From positions 2,046,001-2,110,000 of the forward strand of contig NZ_CP023701.1 of assembly GCF_008704535.1 (NCBI RefSeq): DNA of 64,000 bases, written 5' to 3'. Shown here piece by piece: positions 18,184 through 25,890 of the stretch. How positions within the stretch are numbered: the first letter of the stretch is position 1; each line of letters opens with the position of its first letter. The notes under the pieces are model-generated. The model did no database searches. It saw only the letters and a list, made by a program, of their open reading frames with translations, and was not told the DNA's origin. The translations under genes were made by a program, and so were the position numbers. The DNA comes from Streptomyces subrutilus. Its GTDB lineage: Bacteria; Actinomycetota; Actinomycetes; Streptomycetales; Streptomycetaceae.

Positions 18184-19410
18184 ATGGACGAAGAGCGACG
18201 GCTCACCACCCGGCAGGCCGCCGAGGTGCTCGGGGTGAAGCCCGCGACCGTGTACGCCTACGTCAGCCGCGGACAGCTGGCGAGCCGACGCGATCCGGTC
18301 GGCCGGGGCAGCAGCTTCGACGCGCGCGAGGTGGAGGCACTGGCCCGGCGCAGTCGGCGCGAGGCGGCGGGCCCCGCCGGCGAACCGTCCGTGCGCACCG
18401 CGCTGACCCTCATCGAACCCGACCGCTACCACTACCGGGGCGTCGACGCGGTCGGCTTGGCCTCGCGGTACCGCTTCGAAGAGGTCGCCGAGTTCCTGTG
18501 GACCGGGATCCTCCCGCACGGCGCGCGCTTCACCGCTCCCGCCGGGACCCTGGCCGCCGCCCGGCGCGCGGTGGACGCGCTGCCCGCGGAGGCCGGGCCC
18601 GTCGACCGGCTGCGCGTGGCCACCGCGGCCGCGGCCGTCACCGACCCGCTGCGGTTCGACCTCGCCCCCGAGGCCGTGCTCGGCGCCGCGCGCTGCCTGA
18701 TCCCGACACTGGTCGGCGCCCTGCCGGCGCGGGGCACGGCCCCGTGGCCCGGGGACGGCCGCACCGCCCGGCAGTTGTGGCCCCGGCTGACGGCGCGGGA
18801 GCCCGACCCGGACGCGCTGGCCGTGCTCGACCTGGCGCTCGGGCTCCTCGTCGACCACGACCTGGCCGCCTCGACCCTGGCCGTACGGGTGGCCGCGTCG
18901 GCGCGGGCCCATCCGTACGCGGCGGTGTCGGCCGGACTCGGCGCCCTCGAAGGGCCCTTGCACGGGGCGGCCGGCCGGCTGGCCCACCGGATGCTCGCCG
19001 AGGCCATGGAGCGGGGTGGCGCCGCGCCGGTCGTCGCCGACCACCTGCGGGCCGGGCGGCGGGTGCCGGGCCTCGGGCACCGGCTCTACCCGGGCGAGGA
19101 CCCCCGGGCGCGCGCCCTGTTCGCCCGGCTGGAGGCGCTGCCGCAGGCCGGACCGGCGCTGGCCGCCGCCCGGGAGGTGGCCGCCACCGCGGCGGCGCGC
19201 CGGCCCGGGCTGCACGCCAACGTGGACCTGGCGCTGGCCGTGCTGACGGTGTCGTGCGGGATGCCGCCCGAGGCCGGGGAGACCGTCTTCGCGGTGGCGC
19301 GCACGGCGGGCTGGATCGCGCACGCCCTGGAGGAGTACCAGGAGCGGCCGCTGCGGATGCGGCCGAGCGGGCAGTACCACGGGCCCCGCCCGCCACAGCC
19401 GATGCCGTGA
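18184..19410 (+). CDS. Citrate synthase-like protein with N-terminal MerR/excisionase-type DNA-binding domain
   Basis: A 408-residue fusion. Residues ~5-60 form a MerR/excisionase-like helix-turn-helix (LTTRQAAEVLGVKPATVYAYVSRGQL, then the wing S.RDPVGRGSSFDAREVEAL). The remainder is a citrate synthase fold with GPLHGAAG, GLGHRLYPGEDPR and HANVDLALAVL in the places of the catalytic His, His and Asp. The YSG part of the last motif is changed, so catalytic competence is uncertain. Proteins of this type are known in actinobacteria but I know of no established function. The position, divergent from a normal citrate synthase over a palindromic region, suggests an autoregulator that senses a CoA thioester, oxaloacetate or citrate. 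An in-frame ATG at 18178 is an alternative start. Confidence 0.85.
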   Translation: MDEERRLTTRQAAEVLGVKPATVYAYVSRGQLASRRDPVGRGSSFDAREVEALARRSRREAAGPAGEPSVRTALTLIEPDRYHYRGVDAVGLASRYRFEEVAEFLWTGILPHGARFTAPAGTLAAARRAVDALPAEAGPVDRLRVATAAAAVTDPLRFDLAPEAVLGAARCLIPTLVGALPARGTAPWPGDGRTARQLWPRLTAREPDPDALAVLDLALGLLVDHDLAASTLAVRVAASARAHPYAAVSAGLGALEGPLHGAAGRLAHRMLAEAMERGGAAPVVADHLRAGRRVPGLGHRLYPGEDPRARALFARLEALPQAGPALAAAREVAATAAARRPGLHANVDLALAVLTVSCGMPPEAGETVFAVARTAGWIAHALEEYQERPLRMRPSGQYHGPRPPQPMP

Positions 19411-19422
19411 CGGGCGGGGCCC
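19381..19422 (+). terminator. Inverted repeat across the end of the HTH-citrate synthase gene
   Basis: Twelve-base perfect arms at 19381-19392 and 19411-19422 flank the stop codon at 19408, with an 18-nt loop. It may end transcription between the two convergent genes, but part of it is coding sequence. Confidence 0.35.
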
Positions 19423-19488
19423 GCCGCGGGCACCGTGGCGGGGAGGGGCGGTCGCAGGAGGCGGTCGGCCGGCGGTCCGGCCGCGGCG

Positions 19489-21096
19489 TCAGGTCCGCAG
19501 CCAGACCGCCGTGTCCTGGGGGAGCAGCCCCGCGTCGTCCAGGGCGGAGCTGGCCAGCACGACGTCGGTGTGGGCCGGCAGCGGCACCGGCCCGCCGGAC
19601 AGGTTGGCCACGCACACCAGCCCGTCGGGCCGGGTGAAGGCCAGCACCCCTTCGGGCGCCTCCAGCCACTCCAGCGAACCGCCCCCGAAGCCGGCCGCCG
19701 CGCGGCGCAGCCCGAGGGCGGTCCGGTAGAGGGTGAGCATGGATCCGGGGTCGCCGGCCTGCCGGTCGGCCGCGTAGGCGGGCCAGTCCGCGGGCTGCGG
19801 GAGCCACGCGTCGTGCCAGGGCTCCGCGGTCCACGGCAGCGGTACCCGGCAGCCGTCGCGGCCCGGATCGGTGCCCCCCGAGCGGAAGTGCATGGGGTCC
19901 TGGATGCGGCCGATCGGCACGTCGGCCTCGGGGAGGCCCAGCTCCTCGCCCTGGTAGACGTACACGGCGCCGGGCAGGGCCAGCGTCAGCAGGGCCGCGG
20001 CGCGCGCCCGGCGGGTGCCGAGCTCCAGGTCGGTGGGGGTGCCGAAGGCCTTGGCCGCGAAGTCGAAGCCGGTCTCCGCGCGCCCGTAGCGGGTGACCGT
20101 GCGGGTGACGTCGTGGTTGCACAGCACCCACGTGGCAGGCGCCCCGACCGGGGCGTGCTCGGCGAGGGTCTCCGTGATGGAGGTGCGCAGCCGCCCGGCG
20201 TCCCACGGACAGCTGAGGAAGGAGAAGTTGAAGGCGGTGTGCAGCTCGTCGGGGCGCAGGTAGCGGGCGAAGCGCTCGGAGTCGGGCAGCCAGACCTCGC
20301 CGACGAAGATGCCGTCGTACTCGTCGGCGATGGCGCGCCAGGAGCGGTAGACGTCGTGCAGCTCGTCGCGGTCGATGTAGGGGTGGATCTCCCCGGGCCA
20401 CGGCTCCGGGGAGCGTCCGGCCAGGTCGGGCAGGGCCGGGTCCTTGGCGAGCAGGGCCGCGGAGTCGATCCGTACGCCGGCCACCCCCCGTTCGAACCAG
20501 AAGCGCAGCACTTCCTCGTGTTCGCGGCGCACGGCCGGGTGGTCCCAGTTGAGGTCGGGCTGCTGCGGGGTGAAGAGGTGCAGGTACCACTCCCCGTCCG
20601 GCACCCGCGTCCAGGTCGCGGCCCCGTTGAACTGCGAGGGCCAGTCGCCGGGGGGCAGTTCTCCGTGCTCGCCGCGTCCGGGGCGGAAGTGGAAGAGTTC
20701 CCGTTCCGGGCTCCCGGGGCCGGCCGCGAGGGCGGCCCGGAACCACGCGTGCCGGTCGGACACGTGGTTCGGGACGATGTCGACGATGGTGCGCAGCCCC
20801 AGCCCGCGGGCTTCGGCGATCAGCTTCTCGGCTTCGGCGAGGGTGCCGAAGGCGGGGTCGATGGAGCGGTAGTCGGCGACGTCGTAGCCGCCGTCGGCGA
20901 GCGGGGAGAGGTACCAGGGGGTGAACCACAGCGCGTCCACGCCGAGTTCGGCCAGGTAGGGCAGGTGGGCCCGGACGCCCGCGAGGTCACCGGTGCCGTC
21001 CCCGTCGCCGTCGGCGAAGCTGCGTACGTACACCTGGTAGATGGCGGCCGAGCGCCACCAGTCGGCGGCGTCGTCGGGCAGGGGAAAGTCAGCCAC
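19489..21096 (-). CDS. aglA: Alpha-glucosidase, GH13 family
   Basis: A 535-residue cytoplasmic GH13 enzyme that should hydrolyse maltose and maltodextrins brought in by the neighbouring transporter. GH13 motifs are in order: DIVPNHVS, GVRIDSA (nucleophile Asp near residue 207), VGEVW (acid/base Glu near 265) and CNHDVTR (Asp near 327). The start MADFPLPDDAADWWRSAAIYQVYVRSFAD is standard. It is the last gene of the malEFG-aglA cluster, 59 bp after malG on the same strand, which matches the layout I recall in S. coelicolor. The length fits alpha-glucosidase and not trehalose synthase; substrate preference remains inferred. Confidence 0.92.
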   Translation of the reverse strand: MADFPLPDDAADWWRSAAIYQVYVRSFADGDGDGTGDLAGVRAHLPYLAELGVDALWFTPWYLSPLADGGYDVADYRSIDPAFGTLAEAEKLIAEARGLGLRTIVDIVPNHVSDRHAWFRAALAAGPGSPERELFHFRPGRGEHGELPPGDWPSQFNGAATWTRVPDGEWYLHLFTPQQPDLNWDHPAVRREHEEVLRFWFERGVAGVRIDSAALLAKDPALPDLAGRSPEPWPGEIHPYIDRDELHDVYRSWRAIADEYDGIFVGEVWLPDSERFARYLRPDELHTAFNFSFLSCPWDAGRLRTSITETLAEHAPVGAPATWVLCNHDVTRTVTRYGRAETGFDFAAKAFGTPTDLELGTRRARAAALLTLALPGAVYVYQGEELGLPEADVPIGRIQDPMHFRSGGTDPGRDGCRVPLPWTAEPWHDAWLPQPADWPAYAADRQAGDPGSMLTLYRTALGLRRAAAGFGGGSLEWLEAPEGVLAFTRPDGLVCVANLSGGPVPLPAHTDVVLASSALDDAGLLPQDTAVWLRT

Positions 21097-21155
21097 GGAG
21101 GGGTCCTTTCACAGGGGGCGGCCGGGCGCGGCGGCGGCGTGGGGCCTGCGGGGCG

Positions 21156-22031
21156 TCAGCCCTTGAGGGAGCCCGCCGTGAGACCGCTCATGATGTTGCG
21201 CTGGAAGATCAGGAAGATGACGAGCGTGGGCGCCGAGGCCATCGCGAGTGCGGCGATGAGATGGTTCTCGGGCACTCCCGTGGCCAGTGAGTAGATGCCG
21301 ACGTTGAGCGTCTGCAGGGCGGGGTCCGGGAGGGTGAGCATCGGCCAGAGGAAGTCCTTCCAGACGCCGACGATCGCGAAGATCGACACCACGCCGAGGA
21401 TGGGGCGCGACATCGGCAGGACGATGGAGCGCAGGGTGCGGACGGCGCTCGCCCCGTCGATGGCGGAGGCGTCCAGGATCTCCTGCGGTATGGAGTCGAA
21501 GAACCGCTTCAGCAGGAAGATGTTGAAGGCGTTGGTGACGGACGGCAGCCAGATCACCCAGGGCGTGTTGAGCAGGTTCCGCTCGATGATCGGCATGTCG
21601 AGGACCGTGAGGTACTGCGGTACGACGAGGACGGTGGCCGGGATCATCAGGGTGGCCAGCATCATCCCGAGCACGGCCTTGCCGAGGACGGGCCGCAGTT
21701 TGGAGAGGGAGTAGGCGGCGCCCACGTCGAGGACGAGCTGGAAGGCGAGGGCGCCGAAGGCGTAGTAGAGGGTGTTGAAGAGCAGCTTGGCGAGGTCCAT
21801 GACCTTCCACGCGGCCTCGTAGTTGGCGGTGTGCAGGGAGTCGGGCACCAGGGTCGGCGGGACCTGGGCGAACTCCTCGGTGCTCTTGAGGCCGTTCGCG
21901 ACCATCCAGTAGAGGGGTCCGAGGAAGACCAGGGTGAAGCCGGCCACGACCAGGACGAGCACGGTCCAGTAGAGGATCCTGCCCCGGGTGCGGCCGAGTT
22001 GGGCCGGCGATATCAGCGTGCGCTCTGCCAT
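21156..22031 (-). CDS. malG: Maltose/maltodextrin ABC transporter permease MalG
   Basis: A 291-residue inner-membrane permease of the carbohydrate uptake transporter-1 family with about six transmembrane helices. The first follows a basic N-terminus (YWTVLVLVVAGFTLVFLGPLYWMV). The EAA loop that contacts the ATPase reads ILDASAIDGASAVRTLRSIVLP near residues 185-206. It pairs with MalF, 28 bp upstream. No ATPase gene is present; Streptomyces sugar importers commonly share the MsiK ATPase encoded elsewhere. Confidence 0.93.
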   Translation of the reverse strand: MAERTLISPAQLGRTRGRILYWTVLVLVVAGFTLVFLGPLYWMVANGLKSTEEFAQVPPTLVPDSLHTANYEAAWKVMDLAKLLFNTLYYAFGALAFQLVLDVGAAYSLSKLRPVLGKAVLGMMLATLMIPATVLVVPQYLTVLDMPIIERNLLNTPWVIWLPSVTNAFNIFLLKRFFDSIPQEILDASAIDGASAVRTLRSIVLPMSRPILGVVSIFAIVGVWKDFLWPMLTLPDPALQTLNVGIYSLATGVPENHLIAALAMASAPTLVIFLIFQRNIMSGLTAGSLKG

Positions 22032-22059
22032 GTGAAGTACTCCCTGGGCGGGTTCCCGG

Positions 22060-22968
22060 TCAGTTCTCGTTGTCGCGGCTCAGGCGGACGTACAGGGCGG
22101 AGAAGCCCGCGAGCAGGACGAGCAGGCACAGGCCGAGAGCCGCGGCGCCGCCGTACTGGTTGAAGCTGAAGGCGTACTGGTAGATGAGGACGACGACCGT
22201 GGTGGTCGAGCCCTCGGGGCCGGCGCCGCCGGTGAGCAGGAAGGGTTCGACGAAGACCTGCATCGTCGCGATGATCTGCATCAGCAGCATCAGCGAGAGG
22301 ATGAGCTTGGTCTGCGGGATCGTGACGTGCCAGACCTTGCGCAGCAGACCGGCGCCGTCGAGCTCGGCGGCCTCGTAGAGCTCGCCCGGGATGCCCTGGA
22401 GCGCGGCCAGGTAGATCAGGGTGGCCCCGCCCATGTTCATCCAGGTGGAGGCGATGACCACGGAGAGCATCGCGGTGTCGGTGGACTGCAGCCAGTCCTG
22501 CGCCGGGAGGTGCAGGAATTCCAGTACCCGGTTGAAGAGGCCGTAGCCGGGGTCGTAGAAGTACTTGAAGAGCAGGATCGAGGCCACCGGCGGCATCATC
22601 ACCGGCAGGTAGACGAGCAGTCGCAGGTAGCCCTGTGCGTGGCGGAACTCGTTCAGCACGAGCGAGACCACGAAGGGCACCACGAAGCCGAGGGCCAGCG
22701 CGAGGCCGGTGAACAGCAGGGTGTTGCGCCAGGCCTGCCAGACGTTCGGGTCGCCGAAGACGTAGGCGAAGTTGTCCCAGCCGACCCAGCGGGTGGCGCC
22801 GCCCTCGGTCTTCTGGAAGGCCAGCAGGAACTCCCGGACCATCGGGTACCAGGAGAAGAAGGAGAAGCAGAGGACGGCGCCGATCAGGAAGCCGTGGGCC
22901 GTGAGGTTCCGCTTGAAGGCCCGGAGGAACTCCGCGCGGGAGTCACGGGGCAGGGTGGGGGCCGACAT
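22060..22968 (-). CDS. malF: Maltose/maltodextrin ABC transporter permease MalF
   Basis: A 302-residue permease with about six membrane helices (first: HGFLIGAVLCFSFFSWYPMV). The EAA motif reads ELYEAAELDGAGLLRKVWHVTIP, the form found in sugar permeases that pair with MalG. It lies between malE and malG on the same strand and is separated from malE by a 123-bp gap with a strong hairpin, which may lower its expression relative to the binding protein. Confidence 0.93.
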   Translation of the reverse strand: MSAPTLPRDSRAEFLRAFKRNLTAHGFLIGAVLCFSFFSWYPMVREFLLAFQKTEGGATRWVGWDNFAYVFGDPNVWQAWRNTLLFTGLALALGFVVPFVVSLVLNEFRHAQGYLRLLVYLPVMMPPVASILLFKYFYDPGYGLFNRVLEFLHLPAQDWLQSTDTAMLSVVIASTWMNMGGATLIYLAALQGIPGELYEAAELDGAGLLRKVWHVTIPQTKLILSLMLLMQIIATMQVFVEPFLLTGGAGPEGSTTTVVVLIYQYAFSFNQYGGAAALGLCLLVLLAGFSALYVRLSRDNEN

Positions 22969-23045
22969 CGCCGCTCGCTCCTTGGTGGGTGGTCGCCCCG
23001 GCGGCCGCCTCGGCGGGCCGGGGGTGGGGCGGGTGGGACCGGGGC

Positions 23046-23085
23046 GGGTGGGGCCGGTGGCGGGGAGGCACCGCCGGACCCACCC
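23046..23085 (-). promoter_or_regulatory. Intergenic hairpin between malE and malF
   Basis: A GC-rich, nearly complete hairpin with arms of about 17 bp (23046-23062 and 23069-23085, some G-U pairs) starts 6 bp past the malE stop. Such structures in binding-protein operons usually protect or end the upstream message so that the binding protein is made in excess. Alternatively it is a partial terminator. Confidence 0.55.
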
Positions 23086-23091
23086 GGGCCG

Positions 23092-24489
23092 CTACTGGTT
23101 CCCCAGGACCTGGTTGACCGCCTTCTCGGCGTCCCCGAGGAGCTGGGCGGGGTCGGCGTCCTTGTTGGTCAGGACGCCCGACATCACCTTGTCGAGCACC
23201 TTGTAGACCTCCTGCGCCTTCACCGGCTCCGGCTTGCCGGGGACCGGGTGGTCCAGGAAGGGCTTGAAGTTGGCGACCGGCATGGTGGCGCTCGCCGCCT
23301 TCAGTTCGTCGTCCTTGGCCTTGCTGGCCCCGGTGAAGAAGGCGGGCTGGGGCAGGCCGACCGGCAGGCCGTCGGCCTTGCTGCGGTCGTACCGGAACTG
23401 GCCCTTGCCGACCGCGAGGGTCTTGAAGTTCAGCCAGGCGATGGCGGCCTTGACCTTGTCGGGCGAACTGCCCTTCTTGATCATGTAGCCGTTGCCGCCG
23501 GCCAGGGTGGCCGCGCCGCCGGGGATGGGGCCCATCCCGAAGTTGTCGTACTTGGCGCCGAGCTGCTGGACCATGTACGTGATGTCGTCGGGCGCGGCCA
23601 GGAACATGCCGAGCTTGTCCGATGCCATCTGCTTCTGCAGGTCGCCCCACTTGAGCAGCTGGGTCTTGCCCATGCTGTCGTCCTCCCAGCGCATGGCGTG
23701 GAGGTTGTCGACGATCTGCCGGCCGGTGGGGTTGTTGAAGGCGGCCTTGCCGTCGGCGCCGACGATGTCGCCGCCCATGCCGTACATGGTGGCCGTGTAG
23801 TGCCAGCCGCCCGTGTTCTCCACGCTGTACTCGCCGAAGCCGGCGACGCCGTTGCCCAGCGCCGCGATCTTCTTGGCGGCGGTGCGGACCTCGTCCCAAC
23901 TGCGCGGCGGGGAGTCGGGGTCGAGGCCGGCCTGCTGGAAGAGCTTGCGGTTGACCAGCAGGCCCATCGTGTAGTTGCTGGTGGGGACGCCGTAGAGCTT
24001 GCCGTCGCGCTTGAGGACGTCCATGACGTTCTTGTCGATGTCGTCGAGCGCGGGCACCGAGGCCGGGGTGACGTACGCCGAGATGTCCTGGACCCCGTCG
24101 TTGTCGAGCACCTGCTGGAGGTCGGTGAAGTACGCGTAGAACACGTCCGGCTGGGACTTGGCCTTCAGCATGGCGGTGAACCGCGGGGGCTCCAGGCACT
24201 GGCCGGGGGTGGAGCGGCCCTCGATCGTGACGTTCGGGTACGTCTTGTTGAACTCCGCCACGTCCTCCTTCCACTCCTTGAGCTCGGCCGCCTTGGCCGC
24301 GGGCGGCATGCAGTCGATGGAGAGGGTGACCTTGGTCTTCGGGTCGAGCGGGGTGGTGGCGTCGGTGGAACCGCCGCTGGCCTGGGGCTTGTCGTCGGCG
24401 CTGCTGCTCGTACCGCAGGCCGCGAGGGCGGTGACGGCGAGCGCGGAGGCGAGGGCGGCCGCGACGTTGCGGCGGACGTTGGTTCTCAT
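23092..24489 (-). CDS. malE: Maltose/maltodextrin-binding lipoprotein MalE
   Basis: A 465-residue family 1 solute-binding protein. The lipoprotein signal (VRRNVAAALASALAVTALAAC) has its lipobox cysteine at residue 25, followed by a Ser/Asp/Gly linker (GTSSSADDKPQASGGSTD), so the protein is anchored outside the membrane. The body shows the usual pattern of the family (KSQPDVFYAYFTDLQQVLD, GVPTSNYTMGLLVNRKLFQQAG). It captures maltose or maltodextrins for MalFG. The ATG at 24489 follows a GGGGACC region with a weak ribosome-binding site. It is separated from malR by a terminator, so it has its own promoter in 24490-24628. Confidence 0.92.
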   Translation of the reverse strand: MRTNVRRNVAAALASALAVTALAACGTSSSADDKPQASGGSTDATTPLDPKTKVTLSIDCMPPAAKAAELKEWKEDVAEFNKTYPNVTIEGRSTPGQCLEPPRFTAMLKAKSQPDVFYAYFTDLQQVLDNDGVQDISAYVTPASVPALDDIDKNVMDVLKRDGKLYGVPTSNYTMGLLVNRKLFQQAGLDPDSPPRSWDEVRTAAKKIAALGNGVAGFGEYSVENTGGWHYTATMYGMGGDIVGADGKAAFNNPTGRQIVDNLHAMRWEDDSMGKTQLLKWGDLQKQMASDKLGMFLAAPDDITYMVQQLGAKYDNFGMGPIPGGAATLAGGNGYMIKKGSSPDKVKAAIAWLNFKTLAVGKGQFRYDRSKADGLPVGLPQPAFFTGASKAKDDELKAASATMPVANFKPFLDHPVPGKPEPVKAQEVYKVLDKVMSGVLTNKDADPAQLLGDAEKAVNQVLGNQ

Positions 24490-24562
24490 CGGTGGTCCCC
24501 TTCGAGCATCGAGCAGGAGGCGTGGGGGCGAGCGCGGCACACTCAACCACCACCCACAGATG

Positions 24563-24600
24563 AACGCAATATCTCGCGCAGATTTCGTAAGAGATTGACA
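24563..24600 (-). promoter_or_regulatory. malE promoter/operator region
   Basis: Between the malR terminator and malE lies an AT-richer block with symmetrical elements: ATCT-CGCGC-AGAT at 24571-24583 and ATCTC ... GAGAT (24571-24575 with 24591-24595). On the minus strand it contains ATTGCGTTC and CTTACGAA, resembling single TTGCG half-sites seen before malR. A role as MalR operator is inferred. Confidence 0.35.
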
Positions 24601-24628
24601 GCAGGATGTCGGGCCGGGAACGCAGAAA

Positions 24629-24664
24629 GGGCTCCGGAGCGTCCGATCGGACGCTCCGGAGCCC
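24629..24664 (-). terminator. Terminator of malR
   Basis: A perfect 36-nt palindrome (two 18-nt arms meeting at 24646/24647), 28 bp past the malR stop, followed on the minus strand by CCCTTTCTGC. It separates malR from malE transcription. Confidence 0.85.
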
Positions 24665-24692
24665 TCGACGGCGTGCGCCGGAGGTGCGCGGA

Positions 24693-25703
24693 CTAGCCGC
24701 GGGGGGCCTGTGCGGTCGAACCGCGCACGACGAGTTCGGGCTCGAAGAGCAGCTCGCCGGGTTGTACGGCGGCCCCCTGGATCTGGGCGGTGAGCAGCTC
24801 GACCGCGGCCCGGCCCATGGCCTCGATGGGCTGGCGGACGGTGGTCAGCGGGGGCTCGGTGCAGTTCATGAAGGCCGAGTCGTCGTACCCCACCACGGAG
24901 ACGTCCCGGGGCACGTCCAGACCGCGGCGGCGCGCGGCCCGTACGGCTCCCAGGGCCAGCGGATCGCTCGCGCAGATGATTCCGGTGATCCCGCGGTCCA
25001 GCAGCCGGGAGGTGGCCGCGTGGCCTCCCTCCAGGGAGAACAGGGCGCGCTCCACATGGGCGGCGGGCAGCTCGGTGCCGGCCGCGGCGGCCACCGCCTG
25101 GGCGGCCACCAGCTTGCGCAGCGAGGGCATGTGGTCGGGCGGCCCCAGCACCAGGCCGATCCGCTCGTGGCCCAGCGAGGCCAGGTGGCGCCAGGCCTGC
25201 TCCACCGCGACGGCGTCGTCACAGGCCACGCAGGGGAAGCCGAGGTCGTCGATGGAGGCGTTGATGAGCACCACCGGAACCTTGCGCTCCGACAAGAGGC
25301 GGTAGTGCTCGTGCGGGGCGTCGGCCTGGGCGAAGAGTCCGCCCGCGAAGACCACCCCGGACACCTGCTGCTGGAGCAGCAGTTCCACGTAGTCGGCCTC
25401 GGAGACCCCGCCGGTGGTCTGAGTGCACAGCACCGGGGTCAGCCCCTGCTGGGCCAGCGCACCGCCGATGACCTCGGCGAAGGCGGGGAAGATGGGGTTC
25501 TGCAGCTCGGGCAGGACCAGTCCGACCAGCCGGGCCCGCTCGCCGCGCAGTTGGGTGGGCCGCTCGTATCCGAGGACGTCGAGGGCGGTGAGCACGGACT
25601 GTCGGGTCGCCTCCGAGACGCCCGGCTTGCCGTTGAGCACCCGGCTGACCGTTGCCTCGCTGACCCCCACCTTCTTCGCCACTTGAGCAAGTCGTCGCGT
25701 CAT
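24693..25703 (-). CDS. malR: LacI-family repressor of the maltose cluster
   Basis: A 336-residue LacI/GalR regulator. The N-terminal helix-turn-helix (LAQVAKKVGVSEATVSRVLNGKPGVSEATR) and hinge helix are followed by a periplasmic-binding-protein-like effector domain (GLVLPELQNPIFPAFAEVIGGAL, GVVFAGG, VVGYDDSAFMN). It stands directly upstream of malEFG-aglA on the same strand, as I recall for the S. coelicolor maltose cluster, and should repress it until maltose or a maltodextrin binds. Its own promoter carries a CTTGC-type palindrome, suggesting autoregulation. Confidence 0.92.
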   Translation of the reverse strand: MTRRLAQVAKKVGVSEATVSRVLNGKPGVSEATRQSVLTALDVLGYERPTQLRGERARLVGLVLPELQNPIFPAFAEVIGGALAQQGLTPVLCTQTTGGVSEADYVELLLQQQVSGVVFAGGLFAQADAPHEHYRLLSERKVPVVLINASIDDLGFPCVACDDAVAVEQAWRHLASLGHERIGLVLGPPDHMPSLRKLVAAQAVAAAAGTELPAAHVERALFSLEGGHAATSRLLDRGITGIICASDPLALGAVRAARRRGLDVPRDVSVVGYDDSAFMNCTEPPLTTVRQPIEAMGRAAVELLTAQIQGAAVQPGELLFEPELVVRGSTAQAPRG

Positions 25704-25705
25704 GA

Positions 25706-25742
25706 GCGCAAGAGTAGCGCAAGGAATGCAAGTTCCTTGCAG
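25706..25742 (-). promoter_or_regulatory. Palindromic operator in front of malR
   Basis: GCAAGGAA-TGCAAG-TTCCTTGC is an 8-bp-arm palindrome at 25719-25740, and further GCGCAAG units lie at 25706-25712 and 25717-25723. CTTGCAG, the heptamer I recall as the Streptomyces MalR recognition unit, reads at 25736-25742. The cluster begins 2 bp upstream of the malR start, so binding should block malR transcription or initiation. Confidence 0.6.
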
Positions 25743-25800
25743 TTCGATTACGGCCAGTTTGACGCATGCGCGCGCGGCCCGGAAGGGGTCGCGCGCGACG

Positions 25801-25849
25801 GCCGGACGGCGGACGGGATGCTCCCGGGGAGCCCCGCCCGCCGTCCGGC
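25801..25849 (-). terminator. Terminator of the GH87 gene
   Basis: A 49-nt hairpin with 17-bp arms and one mismatch (25801-25817 with 25833-25849) plus an inner CTCCC/GGGAG stem, about 42 bp past the glucanase stop and upstream of the malR promoter. Confidence 0.65.
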
Positions 25850-25890
25850 GGCGGATGTGCGCGTGGTCGCGCCGTCGTGCGGACGGGCCG

